Positions 23,167-33,109 of a DNA stretch of 64,000 bases are shown piece after piece. The notes under the pieces are model-generated. The model did no database searches and was not told where the DNA came from. It was given only the letters and a program-made list of their open reading frames with translations. Within the stretch, counting starts at the first letter, position 1; each line of letters opens with the position of its first letter. The DNA is from Mycobacterium europaeum (GTDB taxonomy: Bacteria; Actinomycetota; Actinomycetes; Mycobacteriales; Mycobacteriaceae): contig NZ_LQOU01000025.1 in the NCBI RefSeq assembly GCF_002102155.1, positions 62,001 to 126,000 on the forward strand. Reading direction: 5' to 3'. The position numbers and the translations under genes were made by a program.

Positions 23167-23200
23167 CGCAATCGGACTCCCGTTTTGTGAGACTGTGTCG

Positions 23201-23641
23201 GTGACCATCGCGGCTACCGTGCTCGCCGTCCTGGCCGGTGCGCACATTCTCGGTAAGTTCACCTTCTTCATGCTGCCGTACCGGCGTCGCCGCGCCGCGC
23301 TGGACAAGGCTTACGGCGGTAAGGTCCGGGCGACGGCGAAATCGGATGCGGCGTCACTCATGCTCGCCGCCGCGATGGTGATCGTGCTGTTCCTCGCGGG
23401 GGTGAAGCCGGTGAGTTTCCTCATCGGGCTTTGGGTCGGCGCGACGCTGATCCAGCTGTACTTTCACCAGTTCTACGCACCGTTGACCCGCGAGCAGGAA
23501 CCCCCGTCGCCGGCCGGGCCGATCAAGGTCATGTCGTACGCCATCGAAGCCCGGCCGTGGCGACCGTGGCCTGAAATCCTGATGCTGGTCGCGTTGGTGG
23601 CCGCGGCGCTCGTCGCGATGGGCTTCGGCGCGGGGATGTGA
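23201..23641 (+). CDS. Conserved membrane protein of unknown function
   Basis: 146 residues with helices at about 1-20, 47-65, 70-85 and 125-145. It contains FTFFMLPYRRRRAALDKAYGGKV and LYFHQFYAPLTREQE between helices. No family is recognised with confidence. Start GTG 23201 (VTIAATVL) or GTG 23195; the frame is open further upstream inside the previous gene. It follows the M28 paralogue by 34 bp on the same strand. M. tuberculosis has a membrane protein Rv0420c at a comparable place but on the other strand, so I do not equate them. Confidence 0.7.
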   Translation: MTIAATVLAVLAGAHILGKFTFFMLPYRRRRAALDKAYGGKVRATAKSDAASLMLAAAMVIVLFLAGVKPVSFLIGLWVGATLIQLYFHQFYAPLTREQEPPSPAGPIKVMSYAIEARPWRPWPEILMLVALVAAALVAMGFGAGM

Positions 23642-23698
23642 TCGGCGGGGTTATCCACAACCCGCGGCTTTCCCGATCTGACCGTCAGTGGCATCGGT

Positions 23699-23719
23699 TA
23701 CGCTCGAACACATGTTCGA
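23699..23719 (+). promoter_or_regulatory. LexA SOS box and leaderless promoter over an HNH gene start
   Basis: TCGAACACATGTTCGA at 23704-23719 is an exact match to the mycobacterial SOS box TCGAAC-N4-GTTCGA. It straddles the ATG at 23712. TACGCT at 23699-23704 fits a -10 hexamer placed 7 nt before that ATG, so transcription would start at the start codon and LexA would sit directly on it. Confidence 0.9.
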
Positions 23720-25163
23720 TAGCCGGACGCATGAGTACTGGGAGCCACCGCGCTGCGAGCGGTCGCGCGCGCTGGTGGACCGGATGTGTGCGTCATGGCG
23801 CTTGGAGGCCCAGGCGGTGGCGGATCGGTTGGACGCCATCGGGGATCTGTTCGAGCTGCGCCGCGCTCAGCGGGGCGAGGAAGCGGACTGGGCGGTGGAC
23901 ACCTGGGCGGCGGTGGGGGCCGAGGTGGCCGCGGCGTTCCGGGTCAGCTTGGCGATGGCCGGCAGCTTCATGCGCTATGCGCTGGCCATGCGCGAGCGGC
24001 TGCCGCGGGTGGCGGCGGTGTTTCGGGCCGGCGACATTGGTTTCCGCCTGTTTCAGACCATCGTGTATCGCACCGATCTGATCACCGATGCCGAGGTGCT
24101 GGCCGCGGTGGACGCCGAGCTGGCGGCGCGCGCGGCGCGGTGGCCCTCGATGACCCGGGGCCGGCTGGCGGGCGAGGTCGACAAGGTCGTGACGAAGGCC
24201 GATGTCGATGCGGTGCGCCGTCGCGAGCAGTGCCAGACCGAGCGCGGGGTGTGGATCGACGATCTCGAGGGGGGCATGTCCGAGATTCACGGCAGCCTGT
24301 CCAGCCCGGACGCCCATGCCCTGGAGCGGCGGTTGGACGCGGTCGCGGACACGGTGTGCGCGCATGACCCGCGCAGCCGCGACCAGCGGCGCGCCGACGC
24401 GCTGGGGGCGCTGGCGGCCGCAGCCGATCGGCTGGGCTGCCGCTGCGGCCGCCTCGACTGTGCGGCCGGAAAGCGGCCCCCGGCAACGCCGGTCGTCATC
24501 CATGTCATCGCCGAGCAGGCCAGCATCCGGGGACACGGGTCGGCTCCGGGCTCGGAGTTGGGTGCCGACGGACTGATCTCTGCCGAGCTGATCGTCGAAC
24601 TGGCGCGCTCGGCCAAGCTGGTCCCGCTGAGCATCCCCACCCAGCCCGAACAGCGCTACACCCCCTCGACCCGGCTGGCCGACTTCGTACGCTGCCGCGA
24701 CCTGACCTGCCGGGCGCCGGGGTGTGACCGGCCCGCCGCCGACTGCGACATCGACCACACGATCCCGTACGCCGAGGGCGGCTTGACTCATCCATCCAAC
24801 CTGAAAGCCCTTTGCCGCCAACATCATTTACTCAAGACGTTCTGGGGCTGGCACGACGAACAGCTGCCCGACGGCACCGTCATCTGGCGGCTCCCCGACG
24901 GGCACGGCTACGTCACCACACCCGGTAGCGCGTTGCTGTTCCCCGGCTTGTGCGCGCCCACCGGCGACGTGCCCGCCCCGACACCGCGCGAGCGCTGCGG
25001 CCAGCGCACCGCGAGGATGCCCCTCCGCGTCCGCACCCGCGCCCAGAACCGGGCCCACCACGTCGCCGCCGAACGCCGGCGCAACCGTCGGCGCCGACTG
25101 GCCACCCAACCGTCACCCGCCGGCCCAGCACCACCGGACGACGATGAACCGCCGCCCTTCTAG
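23712..25163 (+). CDS. 13E12-type DUF222/HNH endonuclease family protein
   Basis: 483 residues from ATG 23712. The DUF222 helical region fills residues about 20-300, followed by an HNH domain: CRDLTCRAPGC, then DCDIDHTIPYAEGG, then NLKALCRQHHLLKT. A basic tail (RRRNRRRRL) and a Pro/Asp end follow. This is the repeated 13E12 family of mycobacteria, thought to be mobile and often LexA-controlled; the SOS box over the start fits. GTG 23688 would lengthen the protein by 8 residues but loses the leaderless arrangement. Precise function unknown. Confidence 0.9.
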   Translation: MFDSRTHEYWEPPRCERSRALVDRMCASWRLEAQAVADRLDAIGDLFELRRAQRGEEADWAVDTWAAVGAEVAAAFRVSLAMAGSFMRYALAMRERLPRVAAVFRAGDIGFRLFQTIVYRTDLITDAEVLAAVDAELAARAARWPSMTRGRLAGEVDKVVTKADVDAVRRREQCQTERGVWIDDLEGGMSEIHGSLSSPDAHALERRLDAVADTVCAHDPRSRDQRRADALGALAAAADRLGCRCGRLDCAAGKRPPATPVVIHVIAEQASIRGHGSAPGSELGADGLISAELIVELARSAKLVPLSIPTQPEQRYTPSTRLADFVRCRDLTCRAPGCDRPAADCDIDHTIPYAEGGLTHPSNLKALCRQHHLLKTFWGWHDEQLPDGTVIWRLPDGHGYVTTPGSALLFPGLCAPTGDVPAPTPRERCGQRTARMPLRVRTRAQNRAHHVAAERRRNRRRRLATQPSPAGPAPPDDDEPPPF

Positions 25164-25213
25164 GGCCAATGGTCCCTACCCCCGGTGGGTATGCGTGTGA
25201 CATCGTTCGGGAT

Positions 25214-25528
25214 ATGACACAAACTCCTGAAACCAGTGTTGAACATCGCTTGGGCGCGCACAGTCGGCTGGGTCAAGTGGCCGCGTGGGTGGTCATCGTC
25301 GCCGGCATCGTGTTCGTCGTCGCGGTGATCTTCTTCTCGGGGCTGCTCCTGGGCTGGTCCTCGGCCCACCACGACGGGTGGCACCACGGGTACGGCCCCG
25401 GCCGTGCCGGCACCTGCCCGATGATGGGCCCCGGCGGAATGATGGGTCCGGGCGGCATGATGGGCCCGGGCGGCATGGGTCCGGGCGGCCCGATGGGACC
25501 CCAGCAGACGCCCACGCCGCGCCCGTAG
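25214..25528 (+). CDS. Small membrane protein with Gly-Met-Pro-rich tail
   Basis: 104 residues. One membrane helix (about 23-47) is followed by a His/Trp loop (SSAHHDGWHHGYGPG) and a tail of repeated MMGPGGM units up to PQQTPTPRP. ATG 25214. No family recognised. The Met- and His-rich exported part could bind copper or another soft metal, which is inference from composition only. It stands alone between the HNH gene and lpqM. Confidence 0.7.
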   Translation: MTQTPETSVEHRLGAHSRLGQVAAWVVIVAGIVFVVAVIFFSGLLLGWSSAHHDGWHHGYGPGRAGTCPMMGPGGMMGPGGMMGPGGMGPGGPMGPQQTPTPRP

Positions 25529-25722
25529 GAGAGTTCGCTGTCTGCGCCGGGACCGCCCGCCGGAAGATTGCCCGTTCCTCGGTGGTCACCGGCGCGCGAC
25601 GGCGGGCATCCGCTGCGGGGCCGGCATTCACTGGCGTACGCATTCGTGCTGTCGTAGTTAGCCAACCGCTCTAGAATGAATCCCTTTGGTGCTGCCCTGC
25701 AGCCGGTCGGGATGGGGTTGGT

Positions 25723-27222
25723 ATGAACAGCCGCGCGCGCAGTCGACGTCGGCCGGACGGCCGCCGCCCCCACCGGGCGGCCGCCTTGCTGCGGGCGGCG
25801 TGGAGCTGCGCGGCGGCGGCGATCGTGCTGGCGGGCTGCACATCCTTCGTCGACGGGCGCGCGTTGTCGATGCTCAACGACCCGTTCCGGGTGGGCGGCC
25901 TGCCCGCGACGAACGGCCCCAGTGGGATCCGCACCAACGCGCCCGACCCGACCGGCACGGTGGTCAACACCGACAACGGCGAGATCGACAAATTGTCGTT
26001 GCTGTCGGTCAACGATATCGAGGAATACTGGAAGTCGGTGTACGGCCAATCGCTGAAAGGGCGTTTCGTTCCGGTCGGCAAGATGGTCTCGTACAACTCC
26101 AAGGATCCGGCCAGCCCCATCGTTTGCCACAACGACACTTACGAACTCGTCAACGCCTTCTACACGTCGCGGTGCAACCTGATCGCCTGGGACCGCGGGG
26201 TGTTCATGCCCGTCGCGCAGCGGTATTTCGGCGACATGTCCGTCAACGGTGTGCTGGCCCACGAATTCGGCCACGCCCTGCAGGCCATGGCGAAGCTGGT
26301 GACCAGGCGTGACCCGACGATCGTGCGCGAGCAGCAGGCCGACTGCTTCGCGGGTGTCTACCTGTTCTGGGTGGCCGACGGCAAGTCGCCGCGGTTCACG
26401 CTGAGCACCGCCGACGGGCTCGACCACGTGCTGGCGGGCATCATCACCACCCGGGACCCCGTCCTGGACAACGACATCGACAACGACGACGAACATGGGT
26501 CGGCCCTGGACCGCGTCAGCGCCTTCCAGATGGGCTTCATCGACGGCGCCCAGGCCTGCGCGGGGATCGACAAGGCGGAAATCGAGCAGCGCCGCGGCGA
26601 CCTGCCCAACGCGCTGCGGGTCGACACCAGCACCGGGAACCCGGAGACCGGTGAAGTCCCGCTCGACCGGGACACCCTGTCCACCCTGATGGAACTCCTG
26701 GGAAAGGTGTTCTCCCCGAAGAATCCGCCCGCGTTGTCCTACCGGGCGGCCGGCTGCCCGGACGCCAAGGCCAGCCCGCCGGCGTCCTACTGCCCGGCCA
26801 GCAACACGATCGTCGTCGACCTGCCCAAGCTGGCGGCGATGGGCAAGGTCGCCGACGAGAACGAACAGACCCTGCCGCAGGGCGACGACACCGCGCTCTC
26901 GATCGTGATGTCGCGGTACGCGCTGGCCGTGCAGCACGAACGCGGGCTGGCCATGCAGAGCCCGTGGACCGCGCTGCGCACCGCGTGCCTGACCGGCGTG
27001 GTGCACCGCAAGATGGCCGAACCCATCGAGTTGTCGTCGCAGAAGCAGTTGCTGCTCACGGCCGGCGATCTCGACGAGGCGGTGGCGGGCTTGCTCACCA
27101 ACCCCGTCGTCGCCAGTGACGCCGACGGCACCAGCGTGCCGGCCGGTTTCACCCGGATAGCGGCCTTTCGCGGCGGCGTGGCCGGCAACATGGACGCGTG
27201 CTACTCCCGCTATCCGGGGTGA
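25723..27222 (+). CDS. lpqM: Lipoprotein metalloprotease LpqM
   Basis: 499 residues (498 in M. tuberculosis). A basic N-terminus, then the lipobox VLAGC with Cys39; the zinc-peptidase motif HEFGH lies at 180-184, with QQADCFAGVY downstream as the likely third-ligand helix. A secreted, lipid-anchored metalloprotease. The M. smegmatis homologue is reported to be needed in donors for conjugal DNA transfer. ATG 25723. The 194-bp upstream region holds no other gene. It converges on the LLM oxidoreductase. Confidence 0.93.
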   Translation: MNSRARSRRRPDGRRPHRAAALLRAAWSCAAAAIVLAGCTSFVDGRALSMLNDPFRVGGLPATNGPSGIRTNAPDPTGTVVNTDNGEIDKLSLLSVNDIEEYWKSVYGQSLKGRFVPVGKMVSYNSKDPASPIVCHNDTYELVNAFYTSRCNLIAWDRGVFMPVAQRYFGDMSVNGVLAHEFGHALQAMAKLVTRRDPTIVREQQADCFAGVYLFWVADGKSPRFTLSTADGLDHVLAGIITTRDPVLDNDIDNDDEHGSALDRVSAFQMGFIDGAQACAGIDKAEIEQRRGDLPNALRVDTSTGNPETGEVPLDRDTLSTLMELLGKVFSPKNPPALSYRAAGCPDAKASPPASYCPASNTIVVDLPKLAAMGKVADENEQTLPQGDDTALSIVMSRYALAVQHERGLAMQSPWTALRTACLTGVVHRKMAEPIELSSQKQLLLTAGDLDEAVAGLLTNPVVASDADGTSVPAGFTRIAAFRGGVAGNMDACYSRYPG

Positions 27223-27238
27223 GCGAACGGCCGCCCTG

Positions 27239-28108
27239 TCAGCCGATTTCCGCGAGCCTGGGTATCACCTCGTCGCCGAGGCGGCGGATGAAGCCGACCG
27301 GATCCGGGTTACCCGGGAACGGGCCGCCGTTGACCATCTCGACGCCCAGTTCGGCGTAGCGCTCGGCGGTCTTGAGGTAGCCGTCGGGGTCCTCGAAGGG
27401 ATTCACGAAATGGCCCACGGTCTTGCGGATTTCGCTCGGGTCCCGGCCGACCGTCTCGCAATGGCGGTGCAGCACCTCGATCTTGTGCCCGAGTTCGTCG
27501 GCGTCGCTCGTGGTGCTGTTCCAGACGTCGGCGTACTGGGCCACCAGGCGCAGCGTCTTCTTCTCGCCGTTCCCACCGATCAGGATCGGCGGGCGCCGAA
27601 TCGGTTGGGGTGAACAGATCGTCTCGGCCAGCTGGTAATGCTTGCCGTGGTAGGGCCCGTCGTCGTCGCTCCACATCTGCCGGCAGATCTGCAGCGTCTC
27701 TTCGAGCATCTCGAAGCGCTGGCTCACCGGGGGATAGGGGAAGCCGAGGGCGGCGTGCTCGCGGTCGTACCAGGCCGCGCCGAGCCCCAGCATCGAGCGG
27801 CCCTGCGACAGGACGTCGAGCGTGGTGACCGCCTTGGCCAGCATCCCCGGATAGCGGTAGGTGACCCCGGTGACCAGCAGGCTCAGGTCGATGCTGGCGG
27901 TCTGCCCCGCCAGGAAACCCAGCGACGTGTAGCCCTCGAGGAACGGGTCCTCGGCGCGTCCCACGGCCTCCATCTGAAAGAAATGGTCGGCCAGCGTGAA
28001 CAGCGTCGCCCCGCCCTGCTCGGCGGCCTTCGCCGCGTCGGCCAGCGTGGGGCCCAGCGCCGCGGGGTCGCCGGGTAGAAAGTCGATGAAGTGTATTGCC
28101 AGTTCCAT
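27239..28108 (-). CDS. LLM-class F420-dependent oxidoreductase
   Basis: 289 residues from MELAIHFIDFLPGD. Luciferase-like TIM barrel: TLADHFFQME, DVLSQGRSMLGLGAAWYDREH, and PPILIGGNGEKKTLRLVAQYAD. This subgroup is usually F420-dependent. AAGGG sequences precede ATG 28108. It lies 20 bp downstream of a MarR gene on the same strand, so the pair is probably one operon under MarR control. Substrate unknown. Confidence 0.88.
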   Translation of the reverse strand: MELAIHFIDFLPGDPAALGPTLADAAKAAEQGGATLFTLADHFFQMEAVGRAEDPFLEGYTSLGFLAGQTASIDLSLLVTGVTYRYPGMLAKAVTTLDVLSQGRSMLGLGAAWYDREHAALGFPYPPVSQRFEMLEETLQICRQMWSDDDGPYHGKHYQLAETICSPQPIRRPPILIGGNGEKKTLRLVAQYADVWNSTTSDADELGHKIEVLHRHCETVGRDPSEIRKTVGHFVNPFEDPDGYLKTAERYAELGVEMVNGGPFPGNPDPVGFIRRLGDEVIPRLAEIG

Positions 28109-28128
28109 TGCGGCCCTTGCCCTTCTCG

Positions 28129-28566
28129 TCAATCGGTCAAGCGCTCGAGCAGCGCCAACGCGTCGAGGATGACGCGACGCTCGCGTTCGGAATACCGCTC
28201 GTGAATGGCGCGCGCCAGCCACTCCTCCCGGACCTGCCGGTTGCTCTCGGCGCGCCGCCGGCCCGCCGCCGTCAACGAAATCAGTTGTCGCCGACGGTCT
28301 TCCGGGTCGGGTGTGCGCGCGATGAGCCCGCGCTGCTCGAGGGCGGCCACTATCGTGGCCATGGACTGTGGACGTACCCGCTCGGCCGAAGCCAGGACGC
28401 TCGCCGATGAGGCGCCCTCTTTCCAGAGCCGGTTGAGCACCGCCGTCTGCGACGGACTCAGGTCGTCGTCGGTGGCGAGGTCCTTCAGTCGGCGTCGCAG
28501 CCGGCTGACAACCACCCGCAGATCGCGGGCCGCCGCGGCTGCCGATTCGGTGATGCCGTCCACCAC
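28129..28566 (-). CDS. MarR-family transcriptional regulator
   Basis: 145 residues. A winged-helix domain with LSPSQTAVLNRLWKEG, the recognition helix segment SMATIVAALEQRGLIARTPDPEDRR and the wing RRQLISLTAAG. Start is GTG 28566 or the adjacent GTG 28563. It probably controls itself and the LLM gene downstream: an 11-bp perfect inverted repeat lies just upstream of its start. The ligand is unknown. Confidence 0.92.
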   Translation of the reverse strand: MVDGITESAAAAARDLRVVVSRLRRRLKDLATDDDLSPSQTAVLNRLWKEGASSASVLASAERVRPQSMATIVAALEQRGLIARTPDPEDRRRQLISLTAAGRRRAESNRQVREEWLARAIHERYSERERRVILDALALLERLTD

Positions 28567-28575
28567 ACCAGCCTA

Positions 28576-28615
28576 AATTAGACAGCTGAAACTGTCCAGT
28601 CCAGGCTGTCTAATT
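28576..28615 (-). promoter_or_regulatory. Candidate MarR operator
   Basis: AATTAGACAGC (28576-28586) and GCTGTCTAATT (28605-28615) are perfect inverted repeats 18 bp apart, in the 43-bp gap before the marR start. Inside lies a second, shorter dyad GACAG-N6-CTGTC (28581-28596). The outer right arm overlaps the TAG of the preceding hydrolase gene. It is AT-rich for the region and placed for autoregulation. Confidence 0.75.
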
Positions 28616-29274
28616 GCGGCCGAGCAGCTGCAGCGCGGCATCGACCGCCAGTGCGGGCACGTTCAGGGTCTTGGACCGCAGATCGTGTCGCGCGCCGGCG
28701 ATCTCGACAACGGCGGTCGTGCCGGTGACCAGCGCGGCGGCGGCGCGCAACTCGTCGGGCGTGCCGAAGGGGTCCGACGTCCCGTGCGTAAACACCGTCG
28801 GCACCCTGATGTCGGGCAGGTGCTCGGTGCGGGTCCGCTCCGGCTTCCCCGGCGGATGCACCGGGTAGGAGAACAGTGTCAGCATGTCGACTTCAACAGG
28901 AAAAGCTTCGCGGGCGGCCACCACCATCGACGTCTGCCGCCCGCCGTAGGAGTGCCCGCCGGCGATCAACGGACCGTCGGCCAGGCCGCGGCACAGCGTG
29001 ATCGCCTCGACGATCCCGGCGCGGTCGGCGGCCGCCGAGCCTGAAGGTGGGCCGGTGGGCCGGCGTCGCCGGTACGGCAGGTTGTAGCGGACCGCGAGCC
29101 AGCCGCGGCGCGCCCATTCGTCGCAAACCTGCTGCAGCAACGGCGAATCCCGGTTGCCACCGGCCCCGTGGGTCAGCACCACCACTCCGGCGGGTTGCCC
29201 GTCGGGTTGGTGCGCGACACCGGCGATCGGATCGAGGTGGGGGCACCGCCCGCTTGCGGGGGAGAAGCGGGCGA

Positions 29275-29278
<4 letters not shown>
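28610..29278 (-). CDS. Alpha/beta hydrolase (Rv0421c-like, KANL3/Tex30 type)
   Basis: 222 residues from MIARFSPASG. VVVLTHGAGGNRDSP forms the oxyanion region, GGHSYGGRQ carries the nucleophile Ser, THGTSDPFGTPDEL the acid, and GARHDLRSK the His. Similar to Rv0421c in size and place. ATG 29278 overlaps the TGA of thiD (ATGA), making it the last gene of the thiC-thiD transcript. Substrate unknown; its constant position after thiD suggests a thiamine-linked or simply co-expressed esterase. Confidence 0.85.
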
Positions 29279-31769
<2,491 letters not shown>

Positions 31770-31774
31770 TCATC

Positions 31775-31860
31775 TCCCTACGCCGGCATTACCCGGTCAG
31801 GTTCGTACGGTCGACGGCCCCGAGCCGTCCTCTCAGCGCATTGGACGTGCGCTCCCGCGT
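31775..31860 (-). promoter_or_regulatory. TPP riboswitch (THI element) upstream of thiC
   Basis: On the minus strand: CGGGAGC near 31856, CTGAGAG (31836-31830), ACCTGACCGGGTAATGCCGG (near 31802-31783) and GGCGTAGGGA (31784-31775). These are the conserved THI-box blocks. The last strand leads directly into GGGAG, the thiC ribosome site, so control is probably at translation initiation by TPP. Confidence 0.95.
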
Positions 31861-31941
31861 TGTGGATGGTCCGCACGCGACGTTACCCCCATTTGGCCAG
31901 GGTGGTAGCCGGTGGTATCCCCCGGGTGCGAGGATGCAAAC

Positions 31942-32649
31942 GTGCACGAGCAAGGGGAAGCGGACGGGGCGACGCCCGCCGGACCCCGCGGCCGGCAGCT
32001 CAGCCCGGTGGAGGCGGTGGCCCGGCATCTGAACGTGGGAACGTTCCGCTTCTGGTTCATCGGTGAGCGCTGGGAGTGGTCCGACGAGGTGGCCAGAATG
32101 CACGGCTACGAACCGGGCACCGTGGAGCCGACGACGAAGTTGTTGTTGTCGCACAAGCACCCCGACGACCGCGCGCACGTTCAGGAGGTGCTCGACTACG
32201 CGCTGCAGTCGGCGGAGTCGTTCTCCAGCCGGCACCGGTTCATCGACACCGCCGGCAAGGTGCACGACGCAATTGTCGTGGCCGACCGCATGCACGACGA
32301 GTCGGGCGCCGTGGTCGGCACCGCGGGGTATTACATCGACCTCACCGATACCTTCGACGAGGCCCGGCAGGAGGTGCTCGACGAGGCGCTGCCGGACCTC
32401 TTGGAAAACCGGGCGGCGATCGAACAGGCCAAGGGCGTGCTGATGTACGTCTACCGGGTCAACGCCGAGCAGGCATTTCGCGTGCTGCAGTGGCGGTCGC
32501 AGGAGACCAACGTGAAGCTGCGGGCGCTGGCCAGGCAACTGCTCGCCGAGGTGACAACCCTAGACGGTTCGACCGCGGCCCTGCAAAGTCAGTTTGATCA
32601 CGTGCTGCTCACGGTGCACGAACGGATATCCGCCGAGTCTGCTGGGTAA
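31942..32649 (+). CDS. PAS-ANTAR RNA-binding response protein
   Basis: 235 residues from GTG 31942, with GAGGA 7 nt upstream. A PAS-fold sensor (about 20-135; FRFWFIGERWEWSDEVARMH, LLLSHKHPDD) is joined to an ANTAR domain (about 150-215; RAAIEQAKGVLMYVYRVNAE, then AFRVLQWRSQETNVKLR). ANTAR proteins bind paired RNA hairpins and allow read-through of terminators. It is the first gene of an island between thiC and the Rv0424c homologue, 103 bp before the STAS gene. RNA targets unknown. Confidence 0.9.
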   Translation: MHEQGEADGATPAGPRGRQLSPVEAVARHLNVGTFRFWFIGERWEWSDEVARMHGYEPGTVEPTTKLLLSHKHPDDRAHVQEVLDYALQSAESFSSRHRFIDTAGKVHDAIVVADRMHDESGAVVGTAGYYIDLTDTFDEARQEVLDEALPDLLENRAAIEQAKGVLMYVYRVNAEQAFRVLQWRSQETNVKLRALARQLLAEVTTLDGSTAALQSQFDHVLLTVHERISAESAG

Positions 32650-32752
32650 CCAGCGTGATACGTGGGCGCGGCGGCCCGCAAACCGTTAGTGTTCCTAGAC
32701 ACTCGGGGCGGCGATCGCCGCGCATCCGGGCGAGCGGCGAAAGGCATCGAAG

Positions 32753-33109
32753 GTGTTGGCGGTCGAACACGAGGCACTCGAGGACGCTGTGGTCGTACGC
32801 GTTAAGGGCGGCGTCGACTCCAGTACCGTCGATGAGGTAACCGCCCACCTGACCGCCGCGCTCAAGCTGGCCGAGACCCACCCGTCCCGGCTGGTCCTGG
32901 TCGACCTGCAAGCGGTCGACTTCTTCGGCAGCGCGGCGCTGAACGCCGTGCTCGACTGTCACGACGCGGGCAAGGAAGCCGGGACGGCGGTCCGGCTGAT
33001 CGCGGACCACGACCAAGTGCTCCGCCCGATCGAGGTGACCGAACTCGATCGCATCCTCGACATCTACCCCACGCTGCCCGAGGCGTTGCAACACAAGCGA
33101 CGGCAATGA
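32753..33109 (+). CDS. STAS-domain anti-sigma factor antagonist
   Basis: 118 residues. STAS fold with the phosphorylatable serine in VDFFGSAAL (Ser60). Such proteins release a sigma factor by binding an RsbW-like kinase when unphosphorylated. GTG 32753 start. Its TGA overlaps the ATG of the 1279-residue fusion protein (ATGA), which itself carries an RsbW-like domain and a PP2C phosphatase, so the two very likely form one partner-switching circuit. Confidence 0.92.
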   Translation: MLAVEHEALEDAVVVRVKGGVDSSTVDEVTAHLTAALKLAETHPSRLVLVDLQAVDFFGSAALNAVLDCHDAGKEAGTAVRLIADHDQVLRPIEVTELDRILDIYPTLPEALQHKRRQ

